Positions 23,043-34,700 of a stretch of DNA of 64,000 nt are shown here, one piece after another. The stretch is taken from contig OY720639.1 in the NCBI GenBank assembly GCA_963169105.1, forward strand, positions 85,108,593-85,172,592. Direction: 5' to 3'. The notes beneath the pieces are model-generated. The model had not been told where the DNA came from. It made no database searches and saw only the letters and a list, made by a program, of their open reading frames with translations. The position numbers were made by a program, and so were the translations under genes. Origin of the DNA: Ceriagrion tenellum (Eukaryota > Arthropoda > Insecta > Odonata > Coenagrionidae). Every line of letters starts with the position of its first letter. Within the stretch, counting starts at the first letter, position 1.

Positions 23043-23356
23043 CCCTTTGAGTGCCACCAATTTTTTGGTGGGTACTCCCAGAAGTGCCATGGGTATTTTG
23101 ATATATTTGTAGGCCTTTATTAATAAAATTATTATTTCTTTATTACGGCAAATTAATTATTATTTTTTACTATTTTTACATGATCATTCCTGTATTTGAA
23201 AGTGAATGCTTTTTTCCTAATTAATGTGAAAAAAATAATTTTTTTTGTAATGACTCATTGTTTTAACAGGTCTCCTCATGGACAACGATATATCGTCGTT
23301 GGCACTTCTGGCACATTCTGCAAACGACGATATATCGTCGCGTGGCACTCAAAGGG
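23043..23356. mobile_element. piggyBac-like MITE (TTAA side, 14-bp TIRs)
   Basis: Perfect 14-bp inverted termini CCCTTTGAGTGCCA and TGGCACTCAAAGGG, 314 bp apart end to end. TTAA abuts the left end, as piggyBac superfamily elements require. Two inner copies of the palindrome CGATATATCG (about 23285 and 23328) lie near the right end. The right flank is AGCG rather than TTAA, so that side has been lost or rearranged; it abuts directly the MITE-like family M copy. It is non-coding. Confidence 0.7.
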
Positions 23357-23953
23357 AGCGAGATAGTTTCCTAATCATAATAGAGACCATATTCGAATTA
23401 TACGTTGTAATTTCACCAGTTGTGAGACACACGAATTAAATATTACATTATTAATGGTGCAATACAACAGTTTTACATGACAGAAATTATAAGTAATCAA
23501 ATGAAAATATCTAAATAAGTCTTTAACTTGACTCAATTTTTTCACGCTGTACGTTTGAAACCCCATCAAAACGGAAGGTTTATTGTAATCCCGAAGAATT
23601 TACTGCGCTGACAATATGATTAATTTTCAAAAATAGTTGAGAAAACACACACTACACACATTTTTGACGAGATCTAGGTGTCAGAAATTCCTCATTTTTT
23701 AAATTGAGTGCCTACACGTATAGTACGGTACGCCTACACGTTTTAAATGGAGAGCCTATACGCTCTCTGGAGTGCTTAGACGTACCATTTCCCATGTAAA
23801 AGGGCTGGTATTTTTTGGCAAATATTTCGGAAAGTAATATGATAAGGGGTTGATTTTTTTGTGTCAATAGAAGGGTGATATATTTTCCTTTAAAATGTGA
23901 CAAAATTCATTGATTTCTAGGTAAAATGATATTTCGCTCAAACTACCTTAACA
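23357..23953 (+). mobile_element. MITE-like family M, most complete copy
   Basis: Runs from AGCGAGATAGTTTCC to GATATTTCGCTCAAACTACC, about 600 bp, with all family blocks in order and one extra duplicated stretch (CGTACGCCTACACG, 23715-23760). Its left terminal repeat is shortened at the junction with the piggyBac-like MITE. Confidence 0.7.
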
Positions 23954-26227
23954 TCCCCAAATTTCGTCTCTCGATATCCCAGCGTTCCTTATTCTACAGT
24001 ATTCCAAAAAAAATTTAAATCCTTGGCTTTGCATTCGCCCTCCCTTGACCTCTTCTCGCCACCCTCCGCTTTCAAACCCTTTCTTACTGCCTACGTGAGC
24101 AAATTAGCCTCATCAACCCTGTTTACTTATCGCCGAGTCCCCGTCCACGTTGAATTGTGTGTTTTCTATTTTCGGTTATTATTTTTACATTTTGCTAATG
24201 CTTCTAATTTATTTGTTTGCTAGTCATCCAATGTAATAAGCATTTGTGCCGTTATTGGGACTCTTCCAAATAAATTAATAAACACTGAATTAATAAATGC
24301 TAAAATGCTAAAATGCAAAAAAATGTCCATTTGATCAACACCGAGTTGATAAATATAATGTATAGCTGTGTTAAATACAATTGACTTACATTGGTTTGAA
24401 ATTCGGTAGAACTTGCACTTGCAATGATGCGTGGAATGTAATAATATATATGATTATTACTAACGTGTATTAGCACTGTGAGGTGATTGTGGGTAGTCAG
24501 GCCATATTGAATATTTTCCTATTTGTACTGAACTCATTGCTGTTTTATATGCCTACCCATCAGTTATTAAAACCCTCTTAAGAGATCTATTAATTTATAA
24601 ATTTTTACGTCTTTTTCACATAATAAGTGGTATTTCCTTACCCAAGCCGAACCTGACGTTATTCAAACGATGTTTCTAGTACATAGGACCTAACGCGGAT
24701 AATTCATTACCTGTTTCATGTTTTAATTAAAAAATCCTACACACAACAATGAAAAATATGCGATCTTGTTTGTTTACTAAATAATGTCAAAAGGATGTTT
24801 TCTAATCACTGTAATATTATTTGGTACATGTACTGTAATTTAAAAATGCTGTATTTCCTTTAAATATAGTGGCATAACCCATTCTGTAAACGATGGTAGC
24901 CGTAATTCAGGTTTACCATCATGGCTACCTAAAGTAACTCCCCGATTTAATCAAAGTTATTATGTTGTAAGCATTCTCCCTTGGAGTAATAAAACTAACA
25001 ACATTAGCTATTATCATTAGTAATTATTTTCCATTGTACACATTCGTTTAAAGGGCTGATAATTACAATAGATCTTTTTTGCGTGAAAAGCACCGTGATA
25101 AACGGGCTATTTTGCAAGGGATGTTTTTCATCAGCCTCCACTTCTGTATCAGGCGTACTAATTAGCAACCGCTCGAAACACTCTTCAGAAGATGATAAAC
25201 ACCATTTAAACACTAAGCTGCGCATCAAATGATGACCTATCCCAATAGCACTTCAATTGCCACTCCGTGGGTAGATCACCCAAGCATGTTCTCGACATAC
25301 CGGCATGCCGGATAAAACGAACTCATGGTGTTCCAGACTGCAGTAATTCCGAAAATCTACCACTCTTTCTATTTGATTGAAAAGTTTTTCATCCCCACGT
25401 GCTCATTAATCGCAGTTACATTTGCGCTCAGCTGTTCCCATCGTAAATAGGACTCTGAAAGCAATCGATAAATTGAGTCAATATAATTAATTTCGCGTTG
25501 CTTTAAAACTGGCAGTGATCCAAGCTTTTTTAAAGCTTTCTCGGTAATTTACACGCATAAAAGAATACCTAATAGGACCGCGACATGGGGAGGAATATAG
25601 TTTGAAAAGCATGTGGTCGTTTTTGAATACATTTGATAGGAAAGGCGAGCAGACTTTTAGCGTCAAATTCAGGCTAAAAGCATAGGAATCGTTCCATTTT
25701 AAACCGACAATACGCTGATAACCTAATTATTTTCGCAGCAATTAAACCCCGGTAAAACATTCATCCTTTAGTGTCCCACGTTTCACCACTCTTAGCTCGC
25801 TAATGACTGACATGAGAACGTGTTTTCCAGCCCATGGGACGCACCGACCCACATGGCGCACTGTGATTTTCCGGGTTGTAATTTATGAAGGAAATAAATC
25901 TGTAAATGACATCAAAATACGGGATTGCAGATTTCCAAAAAAAGACTGAGTCCAAGAAATGCATCGTAGAATCCTAGAATCAAATGATTTATGGAGACCG
26001 TCCTTAAGCTCCATTCAGCCATGCAGTTTGCGATGACGCTGGAAAGATGGCCGCCCACAATAGCAACCATGGCAACGCAAAATCGGATGCATAAAGAAGT
26101 AGCGTCATCCACTGCCGGAGGCCAATTTAAGAGCACACTTCTGATCAAAGAAAAAGTGTCTCGTAGTCGAGGAAATATGGTATTTTTTAAAATAAAATTA
26201 ATCCCTTCCGATATCACTTAAGCCAGC
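23954..26227. other. No gene recognised; AT-rich
   Basis: Positions 24020-24310 look like a LINE 3' UTR ending in AATAAATTAATAAACACTGAAT, but the coding part is too decayed to name. Open frames of 74-101 codons at 25004 and 25912-26221 lack motifs. Nothing else stands out. Confidence 0.35.
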
Positions 26228-26570
26228 AATCTACATTCCCCTAACGCTTTCGAAATTTTTAGTAAACGGTAAAGACAAAGTTGATAAATTATTCAGATCG
26301 AGTATTTACAAAATTAAATGTAATAGTTGTAATTTAGCTTACATTGATCAAAGAGAACGAAATTTTAAGACATGGATCAAAGAGCACTCACGAAGTTACT
26401 TAAATATGCATACCAACTCAAAATTTTCTCTGCATCTGCTTGATAATAATCACGTAAGTGATTCAATCCCCGAAATTCTACATGTCCCACCAAAATATTT
26501 AACGACGGATGCATTGGAGCAAATGGAAATTGTCGGAGAGTCAAGCAACCTTTGCGTCGAGTTTCTTTTT
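26228..26570 (+). pseudogene. Penelope-like element, GIY-YIG endonuclease C-terminus
   Basis: Plus-strand translation gives KDKVDKLFRSSIYKIKCNSC, then NLAYIDQRERNFKTWIKEH, then a SLHLLDNNH segment and TTDALEQMEIVGESSNL. This is the GIY-YIG endonuclease arrangement at the end of Penelope-like retroelements: the SIY-K-I-C-C core, the YIG position and the NFKxRxKEH helix. The YIG glycine reads D here and the helix arginine reads W, so the nuclease is inactivated. The RT domain is not present. Confidence 0.8.
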
Positions 26571-27540
26571 CCGCACCCCTGCCCACTCCTTTCCGAAAAT
26601 ATTTCCCTTTTTACAAGCCCCTTACCTTTTTTCCCATAGCCTTTCCACCAAAAAATTACTTTTTTCTCCAAACCCCCCCTCCAGCTTATTGGCGTTGGAT
26701 ACTATCGTAACTATCAATAAATAACATGTAAACAATCATACCTGAGGATGCAGAAAGCTGCGAAACGCGTAGTGCTTTCATAAATATTAGTGGAAAAGTA
26801 CATATATTGTTTTAATATGGATTCAAGATATGAAATACTTCCACGAAGTACGCCTGAGAGTATAAAGTTTATTATAAAATTACATTACAAAGCATACGAA
26901 TTTTGTGCGCCATAAAATACATCGATAACGAAACAAATGGTCTCTTTCTATACAAAAAATTTAATTCCCTCGTGATCGAAGGAAGATTGCTTCAGTTTTC
27001 ACATATTTTGAGATATACATTCATGACAAATATAAATTTAAAATTTCAGTTATACCATAATTTAAACACAAACAAAAGGAAACCTTTGAAATATCATGAA
27101 GAGAGTGCACATCATTATGTCATTACTATATAGTTGAATGAATCTATCATGTTACAAGGATAAAGTTTTTAAAAGTTTAAATTTAATCAAGTTAATATGC
27201 CATTTACATCCGCTTCAAATCCTACATCTTTCGTATGTAAATATTATTCTCTATCCTGCGTAACTAGGGAAATATATAGGCGAGTCAATTGAAATGGGCC
27301 CCCTGGAATGCTATGAAAATCACAACTTCGAAGACCTCTAACTCGAAAATAAGAATTTTTATGACTTGACGCCCATTGAAACTTCTGATTTACTCCTCTA
27401 GAACTATCATATTCTGAAGTTTCAGCCAATTTCACCGTAACATTTTTTCCATAAGATTTCTGCGAGGTCCTTCGCAGTCAGATTGGCCTTGTTAACGGGC
27501 ATGCGAAGAAGAACACCCCTGAGCCTTTTATATCGTAGGT
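26571..27540. other. Penelope-like 3' region and AT-rich spacer
   Basis: Positions 26735-26880 carry a 'CTGAGGATGCAG' stem followed by 'GAAACGCGTAG', the CTGA...GAAAC layout found at other Penelope-like ends here. The rest (26900-27540) holds only short frames. Confidence 0.4.
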
Positions 27541-27785
27541 TTTAAATCACGTAAGTGATTTTATCCCCAAAATTCTACATGTCCTGCCCAAAGATTTAAC
27601 GATGGATGCATTGGAGCAAATGGAAATTATCAGAGAGTCAAGCAACCTTTGCAAGGAGTTACTTTTTTCGCACCCCTTTCTGAAAATATTTCCCTTTTTA
27701 CAAGCGCCTTACCTATTTTCCCCAGCCTTTCCACCCAAAAATTAGTATATTCTCCAAACCACTCCTCAGTTACTAACACCCCCCC
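27541..27785 (+). pseudogene. Second Penelope-like fragment
   Basis: Repeats the sequence of 26448-26690 in the same orientation (the ATGGATGCATTGGAGCAAAT block and the following pyrimidine-rich tail), with about 85-90% identity by eye. It starts abruptly inside the endonuclease region. Confidence 0.75.
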
Positions 27786-27835
27786 TCAGGGACTAACATT
27801 AGATAGGGAAGGGTGGAGGGCTGCAGTCAATCAGT
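27786..27835 (+). pseudogene. RTE-type element, last 50 bp
   Basis: Encodes the terminal LTLDREGWRAAVNQ-type motif of the RTE family at 5100-5790. It directly follows the Penelope-like fragment. Confidence 0.75.
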
Positions 27836-28156
27836 ATTCTATGTTAAATTATGATTTAAAAGACATTTTCTCTATACAGATAAAAAGCATACAGCGGACG
27901 ACTCCCTCCTTATTTCCTACTATTGAATGACTCCACCGTGAGGTTTTTCATATGCGCATAAACTTCGCTGACGAGTTTGCTGGATATTTCTTGAAAATGG
28001 GACTCAAAATACCACCAAAATACCCAATTAATATAACAGCGCTATCAGGATAGATCATCATTTGATACCCTTTCGTTGGGGCAAACTGAAACTTATTCCC
28101 TATGCATGCATTCTGTCTAAGCTAACAAGGCCTTCATGGTTAAATGACAATTTCCA
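27836..28156. other. No gene recognised
   Basis: Short AT-rich stretch without a feature I can support. Confidence 0.4.
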
Positions 28157-28625
28157 TATTCTAAGAAGATGGGACTACAAACCATAAAATAGTATTTGAA
28201 AACATTGATATGGAAGGTGGCACTTTATAGATCGGAAGCATGGACCATTGTAAAAGCAGACTAGAACAGATTAAAGGCTTTTAAACCTGTCGCTGGAGGA
28301 GGACGCTGACGATAAAATGGACAAGACAAAATAATAAGAAATGATGACGTTTACTGAAGAGTAGAAGGAGAAGGCCATATGGAATACAATGCAGAAATAA
28401 ATCAGATAGATTGGACTCACCCTGAGGCACAATGGGTTTGTGAAGAACATAATTGAAGGTAAAATAGAGGGAAAAGTTTCCAGAGGAAGACCCAGGTTCA
28501 TGGATATAAGTTCATGGACCAAATAAAGAGGAAAGTACATGGGAAGAGATATCAGGAGGTAAGGGAACTAGCATTAAATAGGGAAGGGTGGAGGGCCGCA
28601 GTCAACCAATCTTAGGATTGAACGA
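28157..28625 (+). pseudogene. RTE-type element, C-terminal tail
   Basis: Same family as 5100-5790, from the QTIK-equivalent and SEAWTIVK blocks through the RGRPRFM-equivalent to the KVHGKRYQEVRELALNREG tail, ending near 28625. Several stops and one 1-2 bp shift are present. Confidence 0.85.
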
Positions 28626-28633
28626 CCAATAAT

Positions 28634-28770
28634 GATCCTCCTCCATCGACAAGTTTTTTTTATGCCTCTAGGCTGTTCTCTTCTGTTTTTCCAATGGTCC
28701 ATGCTTCCAATCCATAGGTAGAAACGCTCCACACGAATGTTTTCACATACTGTTTTTAGCGACCAATCAA
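28634..28770 (-). pseudogene. RTE-type fragment in opposite orientation
   Basis: Minus-strand match to the KQYVKTFVWSVSTYGLEAWTI region and downstream helix of the same RTE family. It lies tail to tail with the preceding plus-strand copy, only 8 bp apart. Confidence 0.8.
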
Positions 28771-29400
28771 TGAATGCATTCCTCTATTGACCAGACTGAG
28801 GTTTTATTAATATATTTATTCTCTCTAAGGGTTCTCGCAATGCGGTCCTTTCCGCGGTTGATAAAAAAGACTTCCTACTATGAATATCGTTTGTAGGTCT
28901 TCGTAGGTAGGTCCATAAAAATAGGAATTTCAAAAATGTAGTCCAAATCTTTCCACGTACTCTCCACGTAGCACTTCGTATTGATCTGATATTTTCTGAC
29001 CCGCGACGGGTTCTCCGCCAGCCAAAGAAAACGCGATTAAAGGCAGAGACCCAACCCTTTGACCTGTTTCCATGCACTGCACTGCGCGTCCGTTACACAA
29101 CTCTGGAAAAAAAACCTATTCCTGGCAGATCAATCGAAGAAGAAGGAAATATGGTACGAGGATATAAAATTAATTTAAAAAACATTGATATTCATAATTA
29201 TCTCATGCATTGTAAAACAGGTTGGGTGTCCGTTGTCTATCAAAGTCGATACACGTGGCAAAGACCCAGAAGAATGATGAGAACATCAACGAATAAGATA
29301 GGAAATTAACGCACTCTGGAGGTATTTCTCAGAAACAGTATGCAAGATAAGCGGAGGATCAGTAGGGTGAACGTAGGCTGAATGGCAGCGATCTGCAATC
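28771..29400. other. No gene recognised
   Basis: A 97-codon minus-strand frame (28784-29077) has no identifiable motif. No splice evidence. Confidence 0.4.
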
Positions 29401-29403
29401 TAA

Positions 29404-30218
29404 GGGTGCCTTTATAGCTCCGCGTCACGTATACGCCAGGACTTGCGGGCCAATGAAATCTCGTGTTGAGAATTGACGACGTCATGTCGCCAGCTCCCTG
29501 GCGTCCTCGCAGAAAATTCTGAACTTGTTGGATTTCAATGCGAGGACGCGGCCTTAGACCGGGTATTTTGAAGCGGCAACAGGATGGATAGAAAGGTTTG
29601 ACGCATGAAATGTGCTGTATTAGCTGGGTTAAGAGCTTGGAATGCAATCATTTACATTTGTCGAAATTACTGCGAGCTTCAGAATCTTTGTATTTTGAGG
29701 TTTTTCCAAATACAATGCATGATTGCCTAGGGGGAAACGGAGACAACGGTAGTGGCCAGATGCTCATCGAAGTGGGTACTCATCAGAAATGTAATATTAA
29801 TCTGCATGTGAAAGGTTAAAATTAATAGCCTACCTTAAACCCCTGGCAAACAAAATACACCTACCTATGACCCCAAAATATTAGATCCTAACCTTACTCT
29901 ACCTAGATTATATCTAATAAAGCCTAACCGTTAATAACGAAAAGGACACTAAAATCAAACTAATGAGACACCCAACTAACCGAAAGCGAAAGAAAGAAAT
30001 ACTCAAGAGGCAAATCTGAAGCGCAACCGTAGCAATCAACCAACAAGTCAGAGGATGTAGCGTGGTCAGATGAAATGCATGGAATTTTGCACCAATTTCT
30101 CGTCGCGCGTATCGTCCTTCGTCTGTTAGCGCAGCGCAGAGCTATAAAGGGCCAAAAAGTGGAGTCTGCGTTGTCGCAGCCCGTGGCGTATACGTGACGC
30201 GGAGCCATAAATGCACCC
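29404..30218. mobile_element. Non-autonomous DNA transposon, PIF/Harbinger-like (TAA TSD)
   Basis: Ends are inverted repeats of about 40 bp: GGGTGCCTTTATAGCTCCGC on the left, and its complement ending GCACCC on the right, both reaching the shared GTCACGTATACGCC block. TAA flanks both sides (29401-29403 and 30219-30221). A 3-bp TWA duplication with G-rich termini is the PIF/Harbinger pattern. At 815 bp, with no frame over 113 codons, it is a MITE-scale derivative. Confidence 0.7.
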
Positions 30219-30221
30219 TAA

Positions 30222-31702
30222 GGCAGGCGTGTGACCAGGTGACACGCCTAGAAATTGACAATGATATTGAACTTTCCGGTGTTAACTGTCCTTCCGTACA
30301 ATAAAATCTTAGAAATGAGTAAATTAAAAGTTTATTTCTTTAAGCTCTCCGACACTTTTGTCCTTCTTAAATCTTACTCATGAGTACGAAAAAAAACACT
30401 TTTCTGCGGGGTCAACTTTTCCTAGGCTAACTGAAATGTGACTCTCTTGTGGCGCGTAACAAGAGTTGTTCGATTGAAATAGGATGAGTGGAATTTACTG
30501 GACGCGATTTAAAATGTACGTACCCGTAGTTTTCATACTCATCATTCATATTAACGTGCGGTTTTATTAAATTACGAAATGATAGCACATTAACCTTAGT
30601 GCGTCAAATTTCTGGGGCTGGCAACTAGCTTTTCATCAACTTTTGAGAAAAATGAGTCCACGTATCCGCTGTAAACCCTGAACTATTGTATAACGCATCA
30701 ACTTCGAAAATGCCTAGGATGCATCTGTATTCCCTGCCGGTGGTGTTCAGTTAATTTGTGTAATCTACGAGTTCCAGGTTTTTTCATAGTGGTGATGGTC
30801 ATTATTTTCAAGCAAGTATTCTTGGAACTATGTTCTTCATTTTAACATTAGGCACATTACACATGTATGTGAAACAATTCCTTAGGTCATGTATACAATA
30901 GACACATGTACACAATAGATAAGCCCAGGGCGAGGAAAAGCGCCTCCAGAGCAACCTCCAGGCATATGACGTCAGAGAAGTGAGGCTGACGATAATCCAC
31001 ATAGCGTCCACGATGAACTGGCGTTTTTGCAATTAAAATAAATCTCGAATCAGAAGTTATTGATGCAAATTCAAAGATATATTCAATTTCCTACTGAGAA
31101 TTTTTTACATTTCTTACGGTAAAAGTGCCACTAACGATTAGCTATTCATGTTTTAAAAGAGGTCCTGGTCCTGGTCGCACCTGGACGCACCTGGTCATGC
31201 CTTTTCGGCAAAATTTAGCATAGTTCATTACCTATTTAGTTTTACGGTATGAAAGATTACACGATTAAACCATTACATGATTCTCCAGGCCTAAGCGCAC
31301 AAACATAAATCGATTGCTATGCCTGACGTCACATTTGCCGACTTGCTCTGGCCCCACCATTAATATATTGCAAGCATAAACCACGCATCCAGTAGTTGAG
31401 TAATGTTTCATTTAGAATACCAGAAGTACAATCACGTACCACCCTAGGAAAAATCGAGTTTCTTACTTTTGAAAATTTCCATAAAAAATTATTAAAAATC
31501 GAATAATGTTAAGATAATGTGGCGCTACGTTGTTAAAAAAGAAGGTAGCAGTCATAATAAAAAATCAATAAATAATGAGAGTCTAAGGACAACTGATTTT
31601 TTTCTTGAGAAGATACTATAACCGTCGAAACCGGTTGACAGAAATAATATCCTATTGGAAATGTACATCGCTTTTCATTATGATTTAAAATCGGTTTCCT
31701 AC
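30222..31702. other. Presumed intron 3' of the large exon; no other exon recognised
   Basis: It follows, in minus-strand gene order, the donor site at 31702-31701. AT-rich, with no frame bearing clear protein-like composition. A 74-codon minus-strand frame at 30808-31032 is unremarkable. Confidence 0.4.
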
Positions 31703-31705
31703 CTT
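31696..31705 (-). other. Splice donor of the large exon
   Basis: On the minus strand AAG|GTAGGA, with the last exon base at 31703. The reading frame continues another 56 codons to a stop, but that tail turns hydrophobic and AT-rich, as intron read-through does. The donor leaves one base of a codon. Confidence 0.65.
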
Positions 31706-34700
31706 TTCCTTGATGCCTCCTTCTCATGATTCGCCGCACTTCCCCAGCTTCGCTGCCCGACTCCGACTCCGAGACGCCAGTCGGCGAGACCTCCAGGAAC
31801 TTCATCGGCGTCCTCGCTCCAACAGCCATCGCGCCCCTCAGCCACCTCCTCTCCTCTTCTTCCATCTCCTCTGCAGACGGCGGCGGCGGCAGCGGCTTGT
31901 TGGGCGCCGTGAACACGTCGTCTTCCACATAGAGCGACCCATGCCCTTGACCCCCCGAAGAGGACAATGCCCTCTGCTGCCACTCCCTCAACTGCAACAT
32001 CCTCATGTGCTCCCTCTCCGCTTTCGTGGGGGTCGAATTGGAGAAGCTGACCCTCTTGGGGGCGGCCGGAGCGGAACAAACCGAATCCTCAGAAGAGGCT
32101 AGGATCGTTCCCCTCTTGAATATCGGCACGGGGAGAGTGCTCGTAGACCCGGATCTCTCCGAGGAAATCCGTCCCCGTTCGTCCGTGGCTATCGTCGTCC
32201 TGGCCGGGGCACCGCGGACGAAGAAGTTGGCACCGGTGCCTCTCCCGCCGTACGCATCCTGTGGGGACAAACTCCTGGAACGAGGATCCTGAGTCCTTCC
32301 GGGCATGCTTTGCGAGCTCCCGTACGTCAGATCCATGCCCCTGTGGACCGGCTGGGGTCTGACGCCCATAGTTGCCCTGTCACCGGTCAAGACCGGAGGA
32401 GGAGACTGAATCCTCCGGCCTCCTGGAGCGATTCCGCCGGAGCCATATTCCAGGCTCTGCCTCTGATAATGCATCTGCATGGCCTGGTACTCAGAGGGCG
32501 TCGTTGGAGGGGACATGGACCTGACCCTCAGATCTGCAGGCGACGCCATGGGCAAGGATACTCCAGGTGGCAGAGAGGCCACTCTAGGGTCTCGGCACTG
32601 TGCAAACAGGGGTGGTTTCTTTACGGCTGTGTTGGCGTAAGCCATGCAGGCCCTCGGCGGATTCTGTCTTCTCGGAGACCCGCTGCGGTGAGAGTGTTGG
32701 GTCTGCTTTTCCTCCGGCGGAGGTGGAGTGCCCTGACGCAATAGTCTCTGCAGGAAAGTCTTTGCCGGCACTTTCTTTTCCACTTCGACTGGTTTCAGAC
32801 ACTGCTTGAGGGGGCGATGCTGGTCAACGCGGTCGAATATTCCCTCGGGTGAGTGCACCTCTCCGTCCGTCATGTCGTCCCCGCTGTAGCTCGAGTTACC
32901 TCCGCCTCGACTTCGGCTCACGGATGAATCCGTAGGTGTTGGAGACAAGGACACCGCCCGTCTGTGATCCCTGTCCGAACTTCTCCTCCTTAGCCTCTCT
33001 TCCAAAACGAGAGAGGTGTGGGGTATGCGAGATTGTCCCAGCGTCACTTGAGGAGAGGGTGTGCGTAAGAGTCTCGAAGACGCGGTCTGCCTTTCGTCCA
33101 CGGAACTGGTGCTGGCATAGTTTCCGCTGCTCAAAGTATCACTCCCTATGAACGCTGTTTCGATCATGGTCCGCCTCCTTGGACCGGAGACGTCCGATTC
33201 ACTTCCTGTTCGAGAACCTCCAGGGCTTAAAGTCAGAGGTGAAGGCGTTGGCGCCGCTGTTGATGTAGGACTTACAGTCTCCACAGTTATGGTAGGAGAT
33301 TTTGGCCCGGTCTTACTTACACTCCTAGATGTCAGGCTTGTGGTTCTAACTGATGGAACAGGCGCTGTCGACGGCCTAGCTCTCTCGCTTCTCGGCCAAT
33401 CGTCATCCTTGTCGTCCTCCCTGTCATGTGTTCTACGTCCAGGCTCTTTCCTAAGTTCCACAGCATCCTCATAGTCGTATTCTCCGTCCTCCCCTTCTTC
33501 CACTGCCGTGTCGCTACCGTCAGTCTCTTCATCATGGTCAGTTTTTTTCGAACTGTCTTCCTCTCCGCCACCATCAGAGCCTTCCTTTTTGGCTTCAGCC
33601 TTGACTAACTTCTTCAGAAGATCGGCGTAGGCGTCTCTCCTCACTGCACTTCTATCATCTTCATCCAAGTCCAGCAGATTTCCTTCCGAGTCAAAAAAGA
33701 AATTGCTTGTTTCTTTGGGTTTTTCTGAGCTGTCGCCGTCTTTAACTGGGAAATTACGAGAGACAGCGTTCGATTTTGATTGGCTCTGCATTTTGGCTTC
33801 TTGTGCTTTCCGCTCCTCCGCTAATTTCCTCTTTCTCTCAGCTTCCTCTTCCAGTTCCCGTATTTCCTCTTCGGTTAATGGTGGTCCCACTCTTCCCCTC
33901 CTTTTCTTTATTTCCCTTTTTGGTTTCGGCTGAACTTCTTTAGGGGGAGATTTCTTTTTCTTGCTGCCATCCTTGAGTCCGCCCAAAACAGCCATCATGA
34001 ATCCTATCTTCTTCCCACCTCCCTTGGGAGATTCTTTGGTATTTCCAATTTGATCCTCACCTTCTTTTGAATCAATTCCTCCGTTTCCATTCCCTGTCAA
34101 GTGGTCGCGTGGCTTTGATATTTCATCTCCGTCAGGAGTTTTACTTTCAGCTACATCTCCAATGTTGTTTCCTGCATCTTCTTTGCTCTTTGCCTCTTTT
34201 GAACCATCTGCGCTTTCAGAATCTTCATACATCCTTTCGTTTGCATTCACATCGACGCATTTACGCTCAGGGTCTGCTGCAAATGTCTCAAAATTTTTCG
34301 ATTCAGTATTTTTCGGCAACGCACTCATGCGCATGCCTAATCCATTATCTGGTATTGTGCCTGCCAAGTCGAGTTCATTGGCAAATAGTTCCTCTCTACG
34401 AGCGCACAAGAGGAAGGCCCTGTATTCCTCACCAGTCGGGGAAGAAACGGATTCTGGCGTGGCGCCACTACTTTTGCCGGGTCTCGACGAAACAATAGGA
34501 TTTTGTGCGACATCGCATTTGATGTTTGCATTTTCGGGGGCTCTTTTCCTGTCAGTTGGCACCGGTATCCCGGTCTGTCTATGAGGCATCATGTGGCTGG
34601 ATACTTTTCCTTGGACTTCTACACCTTTTTTGGTCTCGACACCGACAACTCGAGGGGCAGTTTGCGGTCTATTTTGCAAATCTTGCTGTGCGTTTCCACT

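Noticed and set aside
31533..31702. Extension of the large reading frame to its stop at 31533
   Set aside because: Composition turns AT-rich and hydrophobic after a good donor AAG|GTAGGA, so I treat it as intron read-through.
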